Source: Delphinus delphis (Eukaryota > Chordata > Mammalia > Artiodactyla > Delphinidae). Taken from it: a DNA stretch of 64,000 bases. Shown in pieces: positions 49,230 to 60,480 of this stretch. Where the stretch lies: NCBI RefSeq assembly GCF_949987515.2, contig NC_082693.1, positions 21,758,994 through 21,822,993 of the forward strand, given 5' to 3'. The stretch's first letter is position 1. Every line of letters begins with the position of its first letter. A program made the translations under genes and the position numbers. The notes under the pieces were generated by a model. It searched no databases. It worked only from the letters and a program-made list of their open reading frames with translations, and was not told where the DNA came from.

Positions 49230-49370
49230 GACTTGTTTAGGGTCTGCCTTCTGCTCTAAACAGGAAACTCCGTGACAGGTCACACCTGTCCTGCTCTCCT
49301 CTGCCCACCTTTCCAGGGGCTAACACAGTGCCTAGGACACGGTAGGTAGTATTTATTGAACAAATGAAGT
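49230..49370 (+). repeat. L2 3' end, diverged
   Basis: The ending taacacagtgcctaggacac, ggtaggtagtatttattgaa and caaatgaag match L2 termini. Confidence 0.6.
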
Positions 49371-49499
49371 TGACCATTGCCTGACCTCTAAGAGAAACAT
49401 GATGCTGAATCAGAAAAGGGTTTGAACATTAAAAGGCTTAAGAATGCTCTGAATCTGCAAAACAGTATTTAAATGTAGCCATATTATTTTAAGAGGCCA

Positions 49500-49700
49500 A
49501 TACTTTAAGTGGAAGTGGAATGATCAAACATTTCTTGAGCAATGACCAGGAACCAGACACCACGTTAGGCCCAAGGATGGAGGTGGTTTTGTTGAATACA
49601 TACAGGGATCCTGGCAAAGCGGGGTAGGATCCCCATTTACAGGTGAGGAAACAAGACTCAGAGCTGGGGTGACTCACCTTAGTTGCTATTATTTCAAAAC
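49500..49700 (-). repeat. MIR relic
   Basis: Reverse MIR signatures: atccccatttacaggtgagg and aaacaagactcagagctggg. Confidence 0.75.
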
Positions 49701-51149
49701 ACCTTGATCTTGAAATCCCCTTAAAAGTAACTGATTCCACAAACAGGACATTACGTGACTCATCTTTGAAATACAAGTGCTAAATCATTTTTGTAAAATT
49801 CAGCAATTATTTTTCAGTAATTCCCTTAGATAAAACTAGTCCAAAATCCTATAGAAACTAGCTTGCCTGATAACCTTACCTAACACAAGAGTAGTGTTTC
49901 AGCTTAATTGCCATCTTGACCAATTACTCACGATGTGGCACAGGCTATGCTGGCCTATTAAAAACCATTAGACGGAAGCTGTGTGGCTTTACAGTATATA
50001 GTTCTCATTCCCACAACTTACATTTTCATGGCATCTGTTACTCTCTGGAAGAAAGCCAGAATTTCTGAGTAAAACATATCAGTCCTAACAATGTGAACAT
50101 TATTATTCCAGAAAGCCAACTGAGAATTGAACAAGATCTTACAGTAATGACTAGAACTTTGAAACAAGAATTTTCATTGGCACAGTGGGAAGAAATCTTT
50201 TTATCAAGGTTATGAGAATCAGAGATGTGAGCATCCCTTTAGAAGCTTCAAATAAATGCCTTAGGATGGGTCACCATTTCAGACAGGCCTCTATAGATTG
50301 AACAAAGCCCAAATCACTTTGCTCTAAACATTTGGGTTTGCGGCATAATTCCACACTAAAACTTATTAATCAGTGTTGGGTTACAGGATATCCACATATT
50401 GACCAAAACACTTCTAGGTTCGCTGGCTGATGAAAAGTTAAAATCGTCTTTCGGAGCCCTCCTATGAAAATTGTTTTTCTCCTTTCTGGTTCTACTTTTT
50501 GATGAGTAAAATCTGGGTGGTAGGACCTACACATTATTATTCTCATTAGTTGTTATTATCAGTATTAAATAACGGTTACAGTTTCGTGTCCGTCTGTCTA
50601 AGAGTGTGTTTCTCTGATTTACTCACTCTGTATAGTTTCCCTTGGAGCGCTTCATCCAAATCTGTGATTTCAGCTATCAAGTATACTCCAGTGGTGTATA
50701 AATTTTATGATCATTTAACAAATTTTTAGTCAGTATCTACTATATACCAGCCACTGCTCTATGCTCTGGAAATCTTCCCCCTGTGGTAGTTGATCTTTTC
50801 TAACTCCTTGTGGGAATTGGAGACCCATCTATTCAGTTTCTTATTGGACATATGCACTTAGACACGCAAACTGTTCCTGTGCACTTGGACACTGATATCA
50901 TCACATCTCCTCAGCTGGCCCTTCAGGAACTCCTAGGAGTTGGGTTGGGCCCCACTGCTCAACCCAGCACCCCCAACTATCTAAGGCCAGAGACTGAAAC
51001 CTCTTTCCTCTTGCCTTCGGTGAGTCTTCTGCCTGAATCATTTCATACTCATCACTTCCTCTCAATCCGCAGTGGCATTTCATACCAGCTCTCATCACTG
51101 TTGCTAGGAAATGAAATCTTTCTACCCGTTTTTTTCTTTTTTTCCTTGC
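49701..51149. other. Unique intron sequence
   Basis: Nothing assigned except a short L2-like phrase near 50720 (gtcagtatctactatatacc). Confidence 0.45.
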
Positions 51150-51640
51150 TCCAGGAAGGCCCCCTTGAATACGTTTCCTACACTGTTATGGAACATACTT
51201 TCTAAAATGCACATCTGACCTTGTCTCTTTGGTTTAATATCTCTGAAGGGCTTCCCTTAGCTTTCGGGGTAAAGACTTGCGAGCACACAAGGACCTTGTG
51301 ATCAGGCTCCTAGTTACATTTCCTCCTGGACAGCCTCACTCTCTCCCTAGACAGGCTGACCTGCTCCCTCCACCTGCTCCCTCCTCATTTACTGACTCAC
51401 CCAAGCATCCAGGCCTGACCCTGTGAAGCCTCCCTGCCCAGGCTGTCTGCTCTGCAGCAGGCTCCACAGCTGCAATGGGCCATCACCACCCTTTATTTGA
51501 TTTCTCTGCTGTATTTCACCAATGTTTTTTGAAGGAAGCTACGGTATTTGCCTCAACCTTGAATCCCTAGGCAGCCCAGTGCCTGGAGCACAGTAAGCAC
51601 TCAGACTGTGAGCCTGCGTTTATTGGATGAACAAATCTTG
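51150..51640 (+). repeat. L2 3' region
   Basis: About 490 bp: ggtaaagacttgcgagcaca, accttgtgatcaggctccta, actgactcacccaagcatcc, and a terminal ctggagcacagtaagcactc. Confidence 0.75.
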
Positions 51641-51919
51641 AACTGATGGAAAAAGATTTATTGGTTTGCAGTTTTAAGGCATTCTGGATCACACCTCAAC
51701 TATTGCAGCTTAAAAACTAAGGATTCTAATTCCTTAAAATACGTGTTGGAGAAGCAGAAAGAGATTTCCTCCTTCCAAAGGATGTCTTTTGGTTGGGGTT
51801 TGGGTTTTTTTGCCCTCCCTTTTCTCCAACACTGAACTTACATATATTTGACTTTAGTCGTTCTACTTGATTCTTCACTAGGAGATGGAATAGCTAAAGG
51901 TAAAATCATATACAAAGGT

Positions 51920-52070
51920 GCCAGAAAAATGTATGTTTGGATCCTGGTTCAAGCCCTATTTACTGAGAACCTTGGATAAGTAATAAGCTTCTCTGAGCCT
52001 CAGTGAACATAAAATGGGTATAATTAAATAGGATAACATGCAAAGCTGCTAGCACATAGTATACACTGAA
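51920..52070 (+). repeat. MIR relic
   Basis: Forward MIR features: tggatcctggttcaagccct, cttctctgagcctcagtgaa and agctgctagcacatagtata. It ends about 50 bp before CHR-2 copy 8. Confidence 0.7.
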
Positions 52071-52124
52071 TTAGTTTTCTTTCTTTTTCTCTGTTTACAG
52101 TTTCCCTTAAAGATACACACTTCA

Positions 52125-52340
52125 GGGCTTCCCTGGTGGCGCAGTGGTTGAGAGTCCGCCTGCCGATGCAGGGGACATGGGTTCGTGCCCCGGTCCGGGA
52201 AGATCCCACATGCCACAGAGTGGCTGGGCCCGTGAGCCATGGCCGCTGAGCCTGCGCGTCCGGAGCCTGTGCTCTGCAACGGGAGAGGCCACAACAGTGA
52301 GAGGCCCGCGTACCGAAAAAAAAAAAAAAAAAAAAAAAAA
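52125..52340 (+). mobile_element. CHR-2-type SINE (copy 8)
   Basis: Full-length copy, head gggcttccctggtggcgcag, with a poly(A) tail of about 25 nt. Perfect 16-bp duplications AAAGATACACACTTCA at 52109 and 52341. The long pure tail and perfect duplication make it one of the youngest insertions here. Confidence 0.95.
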
Positions 52341-52499
52341 AAAGATACACACTTCACCTGGAATATATTCCTCTCCATCCCTTCTGACAAAATCCTCATT
52401 TTTTAAGGTCCAACTCTCCTCCGAATCTTCTCTGTGTAGTTGTCCCTGGAGCCTTCAGCCAGAAAGGGCTGTGCTGTCACCTGGGTTCCAGTGCCTCAA

Positions 52500-52980
52500 T
52501 GTCTTATTTACTTTGTTCAACAGATCTATGCTGAGTGTCTACTATGTGTTGGGCATTAATTTAGGGGCTGGGAATCAGCAGTGAACGAAACAGATGTGTA
52601 AATGCCTGAGTCGTAGTGGAGAGGAATAAACATGTCAATAAGTATAAAAACAATATTAGGTCAGATGAATATACGTGCTCTAATGGGTAACAGGAAAGGA
52701 AGTAACCAGAATGGGGGTGTCAGGGAGGGGGCCAGGCATGGAAGGAGCTTGGGGACAACAACTGCAAATGGAAGGCATCCACACACCAAGGTACTGACCA
52801 GGGAAAACTGTGGCATTTTCGATAAAAAGAAAAGGGCCAATGTGGTTGAACTGTCGTGGGCTAAGGAAGGGGGGATGGAATGGAATTGGTGAAGTAGGCT
52901 GAGGCCAGATGGCATAAGAGGGCCACGGGGAAGAGTCTAAATTTTATTCCAAGTACCACTGAAGGGTTTTAATAAATCAG
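52500..52980 (-). repeat. Ancient L2-associated repeat
   Basis: Reverse L2-type start (gctgagtgtctactatgtgt, tgggaatcagcagtgaacga) followed by the companion pattern gtctaaattttattccaagt and gaagggttttaataaatcag. Confidence 0.65.
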
Positions 52981-53089
52981 GGGTGTACTGGTATAATTTG
53001 TTTTAAGATTTCTCCAGCTACTGTGTGTCTGAACCTCTATTATCTCTCTCATGGGAGTTCTGATTTGCACTATAGTTTCTGGTGAATAT

Positions 53090-53205
53090 ACCTGTCTTTT
53101 CTATCACACTGTGGTTCTGTAAGGGCAGTGATGATGTTTTATTCTTGTTTCCATCAGTGCCTCATGCATAGTCTCCCCAGTAAATGCTTGTCAAATTAAA
53201 TGGAA
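53090..53205 (+). repeat. L2 3' end
   Basis: The phrases tctgtaagggcagtgatgat, gtttccatcagtgcctcatg and ccagtaaatgcttgtcaaat match the L2 terminus. Confidence 0.65.
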
Positions 53206-53569
53206 ATGTCCTGTTCCTTCTTTCTTGCCTGCAACTGTAATAATTGTCATTGTAACCCTTCTAATCTTTGCAGGAAACTTGCAGTTGCCAGCTAGATCTG
53301 AATGAGGACAGTTTTCATATTTGTATTCCTCTCAGGCCTTCCTGCCATTGTAGGCTTCTCCGCTGACTTCCTGTCTCCCAGCCAGGTTACTCCCAGCCCC
53401 GGCCTGCAGGGCGCGTTTGTGGTCCCTCTTCTGTAGAGCGTGAGGTTTGTGCTGGGCACCCGCCCTCACAGGAAGCATCGCTGCTAGCTTTACACGACTA
53501 ACAGCATCATCGTAGAACAACAGCACGCGCGCTGGCCACTTGCATGTGTCCTGCACGTAACCGACACAG

Positions 53570-53748
53570 CATCCCCTTCTGCTGGCTGTGTCCTCCCTAA
53601 GCCTCGGTTTCCTCATGTGTAGAATGGGGATAATCACATCAGACTGCCTCCCGGGGTTGATACAAGGCCTTTAAAGAGATCATGCATGTCAAACTGCACA
53701 GCAGATAGCACTCATCGAACGTCAATTTATATTAGTTGTAGTACTGTT
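53570..53748 (+). repeat. MIR relic, interrupted by a CHR-1 SINE
   Basis: Forward MIR features: aagcctcggtttcctcatgt, gtagaatggggataatcaca. The SINE at 53749-53946 is inserted at its 3' side, and a few host bases resume after 53964. Confidence 0.8.
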
Positions 53749-53946
53749 TTTGTTTTTTAAAGATTTTTTTGATGTGGACCATTTTTTTAAAGTCTTTATT
53801 GAATCTGTTACAATATTGTCTCTGTTTTATGTTTTGTTTTTTTGGCCGAGAGGCACGTGGGATCTTAGCTCCCTGACCAGGGATCAAACCTGCATCCCCT
53901 GCATTGGAAGGCGAAGTCTTAACCACTGGACCGCCAGGGAAGTCCC
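53749..53946 (-). mobile_element. CHR-1-type SINE inserted in a MIR
   Basis: Inverted copy ending ctggaccgccagggaagtcc. Duplications ATTAGTTGTAGTACTGTT (53731) and ATTAGTCATAGTACTGTT (53947) differ at two bases. The host sequence on the left is the 3' part of a MIR. Confidence 0.92.
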
Positions 53947-53964
53947 ATTAGTCATAGTACTGTT

Positions 53965-55839
53965 AGTATGCACGATTTGATTTAATCCTGGTAGCAACTC
54001 TGCAAGGGAAGTCTTGTTATATACAGGGTCAATATTCAGCTGGTTTGCATAGATATGGCTATACTAGTTGCTAAAACTGTTGCAGTATCTCCCAGTTGCC
54101 AAATTACCTGCTGTCCCAAGCCCTCTAAATCCCGCTCCCCGACTCCATGACCCTGCAGCCTTCTCTGCCCAGGTTCTTTCCCTGGGATCCCTACCTCCCC
54201 CTTCTCCCCATGACCTGGCAGCTAATGGGACAGGGTCTGGCACAGCAGGAGGCCTCCAGGTTCCAGACAATTCCCCTTCTTCTATTCCGAGTGCTGACTG
54301 TCTGATTACACTTCCTTCATTGATGGGTAATGTGAAGTACAGAGGGAATAAGTCGTCCTCGATCTGATAAATGGGAATCCTAGGAAGTCAGACTTCAGAA
54401 TCTGATGCCCAGGTGCCTTCCCTGACGCTGAGCTTCTCCTTAGACGCTGATTAGAAAAACTAACAAGAGCCACTTTAGCTTCTTGAACTTTGAGGACCAT
54501 TACCCGGACACCAGCAGATTCAGTTTCTGATCAATTCAGGAAGAAGTCAATGACATCTGGGAGTCCCTGCCTCAAGTGCCTGCCCTCGACCTTATTCCCC
54601 ACCCCACTTCCATCCGAAACTCATTTAAAACAATTTGGCCCAAATCCTTCCACCCTCACTTCCGGCGCTGAGGACGGTCTTTGAGATGAAGACTCCGTGT
54701 ACAGCCACACCGTTAAATAGTCACCATTTCTATCTCCATTTTCAAAATAAGAAGAGAATTAGAAAGACGTTAACCTGCACAAATATGTGGTAACTCATGG
54801 ATTATAGTACGAATACTAAATAGGAAATTAGGATAATGTATAGGATAGGTCCCACAACAAAAATGAAATCCAGAGTTGGGAATGGAAAAAGATCCCTCTT
54901 AAATTGAAGACACATGTCTGGATTTAAAATGTGGACAGTAGAGGTGGCATCTCCTTGAATGTAGACATTTCCTTCTTAATTGTACATTCTGAAGCTACAA
55001 CCTCCCGCCCCCAGCTTGCCTTGAAATGTAAGCATTTTAAAAGTGTCTTATTATGTTCTAACGTCTTTAAAATAGGTTTTCAAGATTGAGCAGTTACATA
55101 ATTGGCTTAATTAGATTCAATTACACAATTAGCGTAAATTGGAAATAATAGGATCAGAACATATAATTTCATAATTATGGCACATGACAATAAGGCAGAC
55201 ATTAAGCTGGCCAACAGTGCTAATGCAGGAGGGGTACATACAAATCTTAGAAGACTTGATGTCTTTCATGAGCCCAAATATATCCTCCCTCCAATAGTTA
55301 CGGCTCAAAAATACGGTTTAACTAAATGAGATTGATTTTGAGTTCCAGACACAGAAAACAACATCTGGAAAATTCTTAGCTCTTTTCCTTCCTTCTGGGT
55401 GACTACATTTCTTTTCTATCTCATTAAAAGGACAATCCCTCTCTTTCTGAGGCCTTAATAGATTATGCAAGGAAGAATTCACTCTGAAGGGTGAATTACG
55501 CTGAACAACCCACCAATGCGCATGCTTGCCCCTCTGCTAGGACAGCAGCTTCAGGGGCACTGCTGAGGATTTGTGCATATATGGGATGGGTCAGCCTTCA
55601 GAAATACTGAGAGACGACGGAGGGATTAAATTGCCTGTCTCTCAGATCAGCCACCCGACTTTTAATATTGCATTCATTATACTTGGTTCAGGTGGCATAA
55701 CACCCCTGCTGCGTCTTTATCTTCCGATTTTAAAAGAGGGGAAAGATGACATTTGCCTAATGAGAAGTTCATGTTCTCAACTCCTGCAGCTATTTTGGTG
55801 TATCTTTCCGTAAATTATGTCCAACTACCAGAGGGCTAA
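53965..55839. other. Unique intron sequence
   Basis: The stretch 54060-54690 is GC-richer and pyrimidine-rich; the remainder is AT-rich. No exon or repeat recognised. Confidence 0.45.
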
Positions 55840-56000
55840 GAATAAACCGTTCATTTGTTAATTCACTCATTATTTTATTTACTCATTGAATAAACGTTTT
55901 GAGCTTCCTGAGGGAAGAGATTACTTCTTATTTATCCTTACGTATCAAACGCACAGCACAGCTGCTAGCATATAAGAGGCACTCAGTGTCTATCGAACTG
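55840..56000 (+). repeat. L2-like fragment
   Basis: Diverged L2-end features: gagcttcctgagggaagaga and tgctagcatataagaggcac, next to cattcatttg-like runs. Confidence 0.5.
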
Positions 56001-56141
56001 CTTTCAATATATATTATAGCTATCATCTGCCCTGGTCTTACACAGAACAAAAGCTACTCTATTCCTGGTTGTGGCCTTCAAGAAACTTACAATTATTTTT
56101 TGTGTCATGACAATTATTATGTTAACAAAAACATGAGTTAA

Positions 56142-56895
56142 TTGGTACTACCATTATGGAGAACAGTATGGAGTTTCCTTAAAAAACTAAAAGATAGAAC
56201 TACCATATGATCTAGCAATCCCACTCCTGGGCATATATCCAGAGAAAACTATAATTTGAAAAGATACATGCACCCCAATGTTCATAGCAGCACTATTTAC
56301 AATAGCCAGGACATGGAAGCAACCTAAATGCCCACCGACAGATGAATGAAGATGTGGTATGTATATATATGTGTGTGTGTGTGCGCGCGTGTGTGTGTAT
56401 ACACACACACACACACACAATGGAATATTATTCAGTCATAAAAAGAATGAAATAATGCCATTTGCAGCAACATGGATGGACCTAGAGATTATCATACTAA
56501 GTGAAGTAAGTCAGACAAAGACAAATATCATATGATATCACTTATATGTGGAATCTAAAAAAATGATACAAATGAACTTACAAAACATAAACAGACTCAC
56601 AGACTTAGAAAACAAACTTATGGTTACCAGGGTGGAAGGGGAGGGGAGGGATAAATTGGGAGATTGGGATTGACGTAAACACACTACTATATATAAAATA
56701 GATAACTAATAAGGACCTACTGTATAGCACAGGGAACTCTACTCAATACTCTATAATGGCCTCTGTGGGAAAAGACTCTAAAACAGAGGGGATATATGTA
56801 TATGTATAACTAATTCACTTTGCTGTACAGCAGAAACTAACACAACATTGTAAAGCAACTATACTCTAATAAAAATTTAAAAAACAACCCCCCTC
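56142..56895 (+). mobile_element. 5'-truncated L1 with internal microsatellite
   Basis: Starts near the end of ORF2 (accattatggagaacagtat) and runs through the full 3' UTR to aataaaaatttaaaaa. Perfect 16-bp duplications CAAAAACATGAGTTAA at 56126 and 56896. A GT/GC/GT/AC tract replaces the usual short acatatataca segment. Confidence 0.94.
56361..56419. repeat. Compound TA/GT/GC/GT/AC microsatellite
   Basis: Alternating purine-pyrimidine tract of about 60 bp. The left half is GT-rich with a GCGCGCG core and the right half is AC-rich, so the halves are partly self-complementary. Confidence 0.95.
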
Positions 56896-56911
56896 CAAAA
56901 ACATGAGTTAA

Positions 56912-59070
56912 ATTGTCCCAGCTGACATCACTATGATGTCCACAAAGAATTTTTAGTCAAGAGTCAAATAAGTAGAAGAGCTTAAAAGTGCCACGTGCTA
57001 AAATGAGAAACTGGTCCCCACAAAGCCATGGTCATGGGGCACGGTCAGCCAGGGTCTGGGTCGCAGCCCAGTACACCAGAACACGTGGGCAGTTCTCTGA
57101 ACACACATGTGGTACCTGTCCTTCCAGGTACCTCTGGTTTTGATCCCACTGTTTGTCAAATTAAGTACTAAATATTCCCAAAGGTCCTGAACATACCTCA
57201 GCAAACGAACAACTGAAAATGTCTCCAAAGTGTTAGAGAAACCTCTAAAAGCCTTGGGCATTTTTTCTAATGATTCTCTGTTTTGTTTGTTCCTCTTCAA
57301 TATCATCCTGTGAGTAATGGGAGAGGCAAAAGGGCTTAGTGATGCTCACAGGCCATCACTAGCACAGGCTGTGGGACTTATCCTCTTAGACCCTTTCCTC
57401 CTAGTTTATTGGATTCTCTTTCATTACTTTTACTTTTCTGCATGATCCTTTCTTTTCTGTCTCTTACTTTCTGTCCCCAATAAATACTAGCTCAAATTAT
57501 CATTCTCTTATCAAAAATGAGCGTTTGTTTGCCAGAAGAAAATATATTACCCAAATACCTTGATCTATTCACATCTCTCCTAACAATATTTTGTGTTAAT
57601 TCAAAGACTCAGGCAGTGGATAGTCCAACAGCTTGGTGTAGGGTTTGAAGGCAGGGGTGAGGAATTTTTAAGCTTCTGTTAATATTTCAGGGTCTTGATC
57701 CTGTCACTAGAGGGATGTAGAGGCACAAAGGTACTTCCTAAGATTCTAACCCCTAGAAGCTATATATTAACTTATTTAAAATGTATGTTGTAATGCACAT
57801 TAGTATAAATATTCCTTATGGGACCTAGTAGTAAAGAATAAAGTTGAAGTACTGGAGGCGAAAAAATATACAGAGGGAGAAACATCCCCAAACTTGTTAT
57901 ATTCTTGTTTTTCTCATTTCACCAGAAGACAAGAAACATTTTCTAAGGGCCTCTAGGTACAAACCAGGCTTAAAGTGTGTAGAATTCAGATGAGTTGTTT
58001 TGTGAACAAATATGAAGAACTTCCTTATTTTATTTTGCATAAATCCTTGAGGGTAAAAGCTACGTCAATTATGAGGAATTAAAAACTTCTTCTAAAGCTC
58101 TACTGGTTTAAGCACTTAAATCAACTTGGTAAATGCACCTCTTTTTAAGGACCAAAAATTAAAGTGGGAGCAAAATGGAAGTTTTCCTACCAAACTGTTA
58201 AGAGTAGTTACCTCTGACCTGGAGGGAGAGAAAATGTAGTCTTTGAATTGAGCTACAGACAGGCTTCAACTTGCCATGTGCTCTAAAATCTTCTCTCTCT
58301 AGGAGGGTCAAGATTAGGAGGCCATAATCTCCAAGGAGCCTGGAATAACAGATTTTCCAAACTGGGTTCATCAACTACAGATTTTTAGAAGTTTTCCAAA
58401 AAGGCTATTTCAGTAAATGAACACTCTTACCGGCAAGTGACTTTTTGTTTCCATCCTTCCAAAGCTTAATATCTCTCTTTCTTCTCCTGCCCATTAAAAT
58501 CCAGGACCAGTGCCTGTTCTCTTGGGTGTGCACTGCTTGGATGAGAATGAGACAGTTCATGTTGCAATAAGCTTGTGGGCTCTCCTCCCTCCTGTCCTGG
58601 TTCTGGAGAGAGTTCTGACAGGAGAGGATGGATAGACACACGGATCAGTATGTCTTAAAAATTCAAGCACGAGAGCCCGGCAAAATGCGGGTCTTAATGT
58701 GAAAGCTAAAGATGGGTCAACGTTTTTGCAGCAGTCTTCTCTCACGGTGAAAGTCACCTGGTGATTTCCTCATCACAAAATCCAAAGGCTTGGACCTGTC
58801 TCCTCTTTGCAGCAACTGATGCTGTGAACTCTGACACGGAAATACTCATCTCTTGGCTTCTAACACGCTCCATTGCCTGGTTCTTCTTCTACCCTTTTCA
58901 GTGTCTTCTCTTCTACTTATTTTACTTGTCTTTCTCTTTTTTCCTAAATGGGAGATTCCCCCAGGTTCTGTCTCTGGCTTTCTCTTCTCCTCTCTCTGCA
59001 TTTCTCCCTTCTCCCACCTCTTGCTAACCTGAAGGCTTCAACTGTCATTCCATGTGGACGATGCCACTGA
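56912..59070. other. Unique intron sequence
   Basis: About 2.2 kb without an assignable repeat. No splice-flanked coding segment seen. Confidence 0.45.
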
Positions 59071-59112
59071 AAACTGTCAATTACTGAGTATCTACCATGA
59101 GCTGGACACTTT

Positions 59113-59404
59113 AAAAAAATATTTATTTTCTTTTATTTATTTCCTTTATTTTTTTGGCTGTGTTGGGTCTTAGTTGCAGCATACAGGATCTTAGTTGAGG
59201 CACACGGGATCTTTGTTGAGGCATGTGCGATCTTTCATTGCTGCACGCAGGCTCTCTCGTGGAGGCGCACGAGCTCAGTAGTTGTGGTGCGCGGGCTTAG
59301 ATGTCCCACGGCATGTGGGATCTTAGCTCCTCGACCAGGGATCGAACCCTCATCCCCTGCATCGGAAGGTGGATTCTTTACCCCTGGACCACCAGGGAAG
59401 TCCC
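59113..59404 (-). mobile_element. Long CHR-type SINE inserted in a MIR
   Basis: Inverted, about 292 bp, longer than the other CHR copies because the 3' part carries extra diverged repeats of a 'ggatctttgttgaggca'-like unit. Perfect 14-bp duplications GAGCTGGACACTTT at 59099 and 59405. The interrupted host reads on as a reverse MIR. Confidence 0.9.
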
Positions 59405-59580
59405 GAGCTGGACACTTTTTACATGTCATCTCACTGATCTCACACCAATTTTCTGCCTTTTAGGTGAGGAGGTAGAATCTCAGGGAGGTTTGAAGACTCA
59501 CCCGAGACATCAAGACCACACAGCAGACGTGCTAGAGCCAGTGTTGGAGTTCAGATCTTTCTGGCTGTAAGGCCCACACT
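59405..59580 (-). repeat. MIR relic, right part after SINE insertion
   Basis: Reverse MIR features: cttttaggtgaggaggtaga and gagacatcaagaccacacag. The left part (tactgagtatctaccatgag) lies before the SINE, near 59080. Confidence 0.75.
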
Positions 59581-59589
59581 GTTGTCACT

Positions 59590-60183
59590 ACACCGGCCCT
59601 CCTAACCCATGACTCGGCCTCCGGTCTCATTTCAAAATCCACAAGTCTTCTTCTCTGACTGGTTTCTCCTCCTAACAGAGACTTTCTGAAACCATTCACC
59701 ACCTTTCTCCCAGTGACCCAGCTCCCAGTGGCGGGAGTCTCTGCCTCATCTCGTGGTCCTCCCCTTGCCCCGCTTCTCCACACCCACCTCCTAATCTCAC
59801 CAGCTGCCAGATGCTACCTCTGACTTCATCTTTCCCTTCTCCCAACCAGCCGACACACCACTTCCTGAGCACCGTTCCCCAGGCCACATTCTTCCCTTAG
59901 GTAAAATCTTCGGTGGCTTCCCGCTGCTGAGAGAAAATAATGTCCAAATACCTACACTTCTTGCTCAAAAGTCCAATCTACTTTTTGGGTCATATCTCTC
60001 AGAACTTCCTGACACGTAAACTGTGTACCAGTGAAACCGGGCAACTAACTATCCCCTGAGTGTCTGAATGTCCCATTTCTATGCTTTTGTTCAGGCTGCT
60101 CCTTCTTACAGGAACTCACTCTGAATCCAGCAGCCACTCCCCATCTGCACAAACTCTACCCTGTCTCATGTAATGCACACGCA

Positions 60184-60236
<53 letters not shown>

Positions 60237-60480
60237 CCCGATTCTCCTCCACCACCTTCCAGTTGGATGTCACTTTACATCTTTAAGCCTTCCCAGATTT
60301 CCATCTGTTCCACTCTTGGGGAACTTAGCCTGTTCTACTTTGGGTTTATTGCCCCCCTCCTCTTCTTCGTAAGCTCTAAATCCCTTGGCACAGAAGGGAC
60401 ATTTCAGCCTCCTCAGCGTATTCCCTGCAATCTTTTAGTCCAAGGGACATAATGGATGCCTGCCAAATACATATTAATTC
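59590..60480 (+). repeat. L2 region with a (CA)n insertion
   Basis: Pyrimidine-rich L2-like text (ataatgtccaaatacctaca, acttcctgacacgtaaactg, ttttgttcaggctgctcctt, catctttaagccttcccaga). The (AC)25 tract lies inside it. Confidence 0.6.
60185..60234. repeat. (AC)25 microsatellite
   Basis: A pure 50-bp AC tract followed by CCCCCC. It lies about 1.6 kb from the linker exon in the long intron. Confidence 0.97.

Noticed and set aside
11066..52399. Recurring 60-130-codon open frames with phrases such as [20 protein letters not shown] and ATREAP, seen at every CHR-2 SINE
   Set aside because: They are translations of the same GC-rich SINE in different frames, not a protein family.
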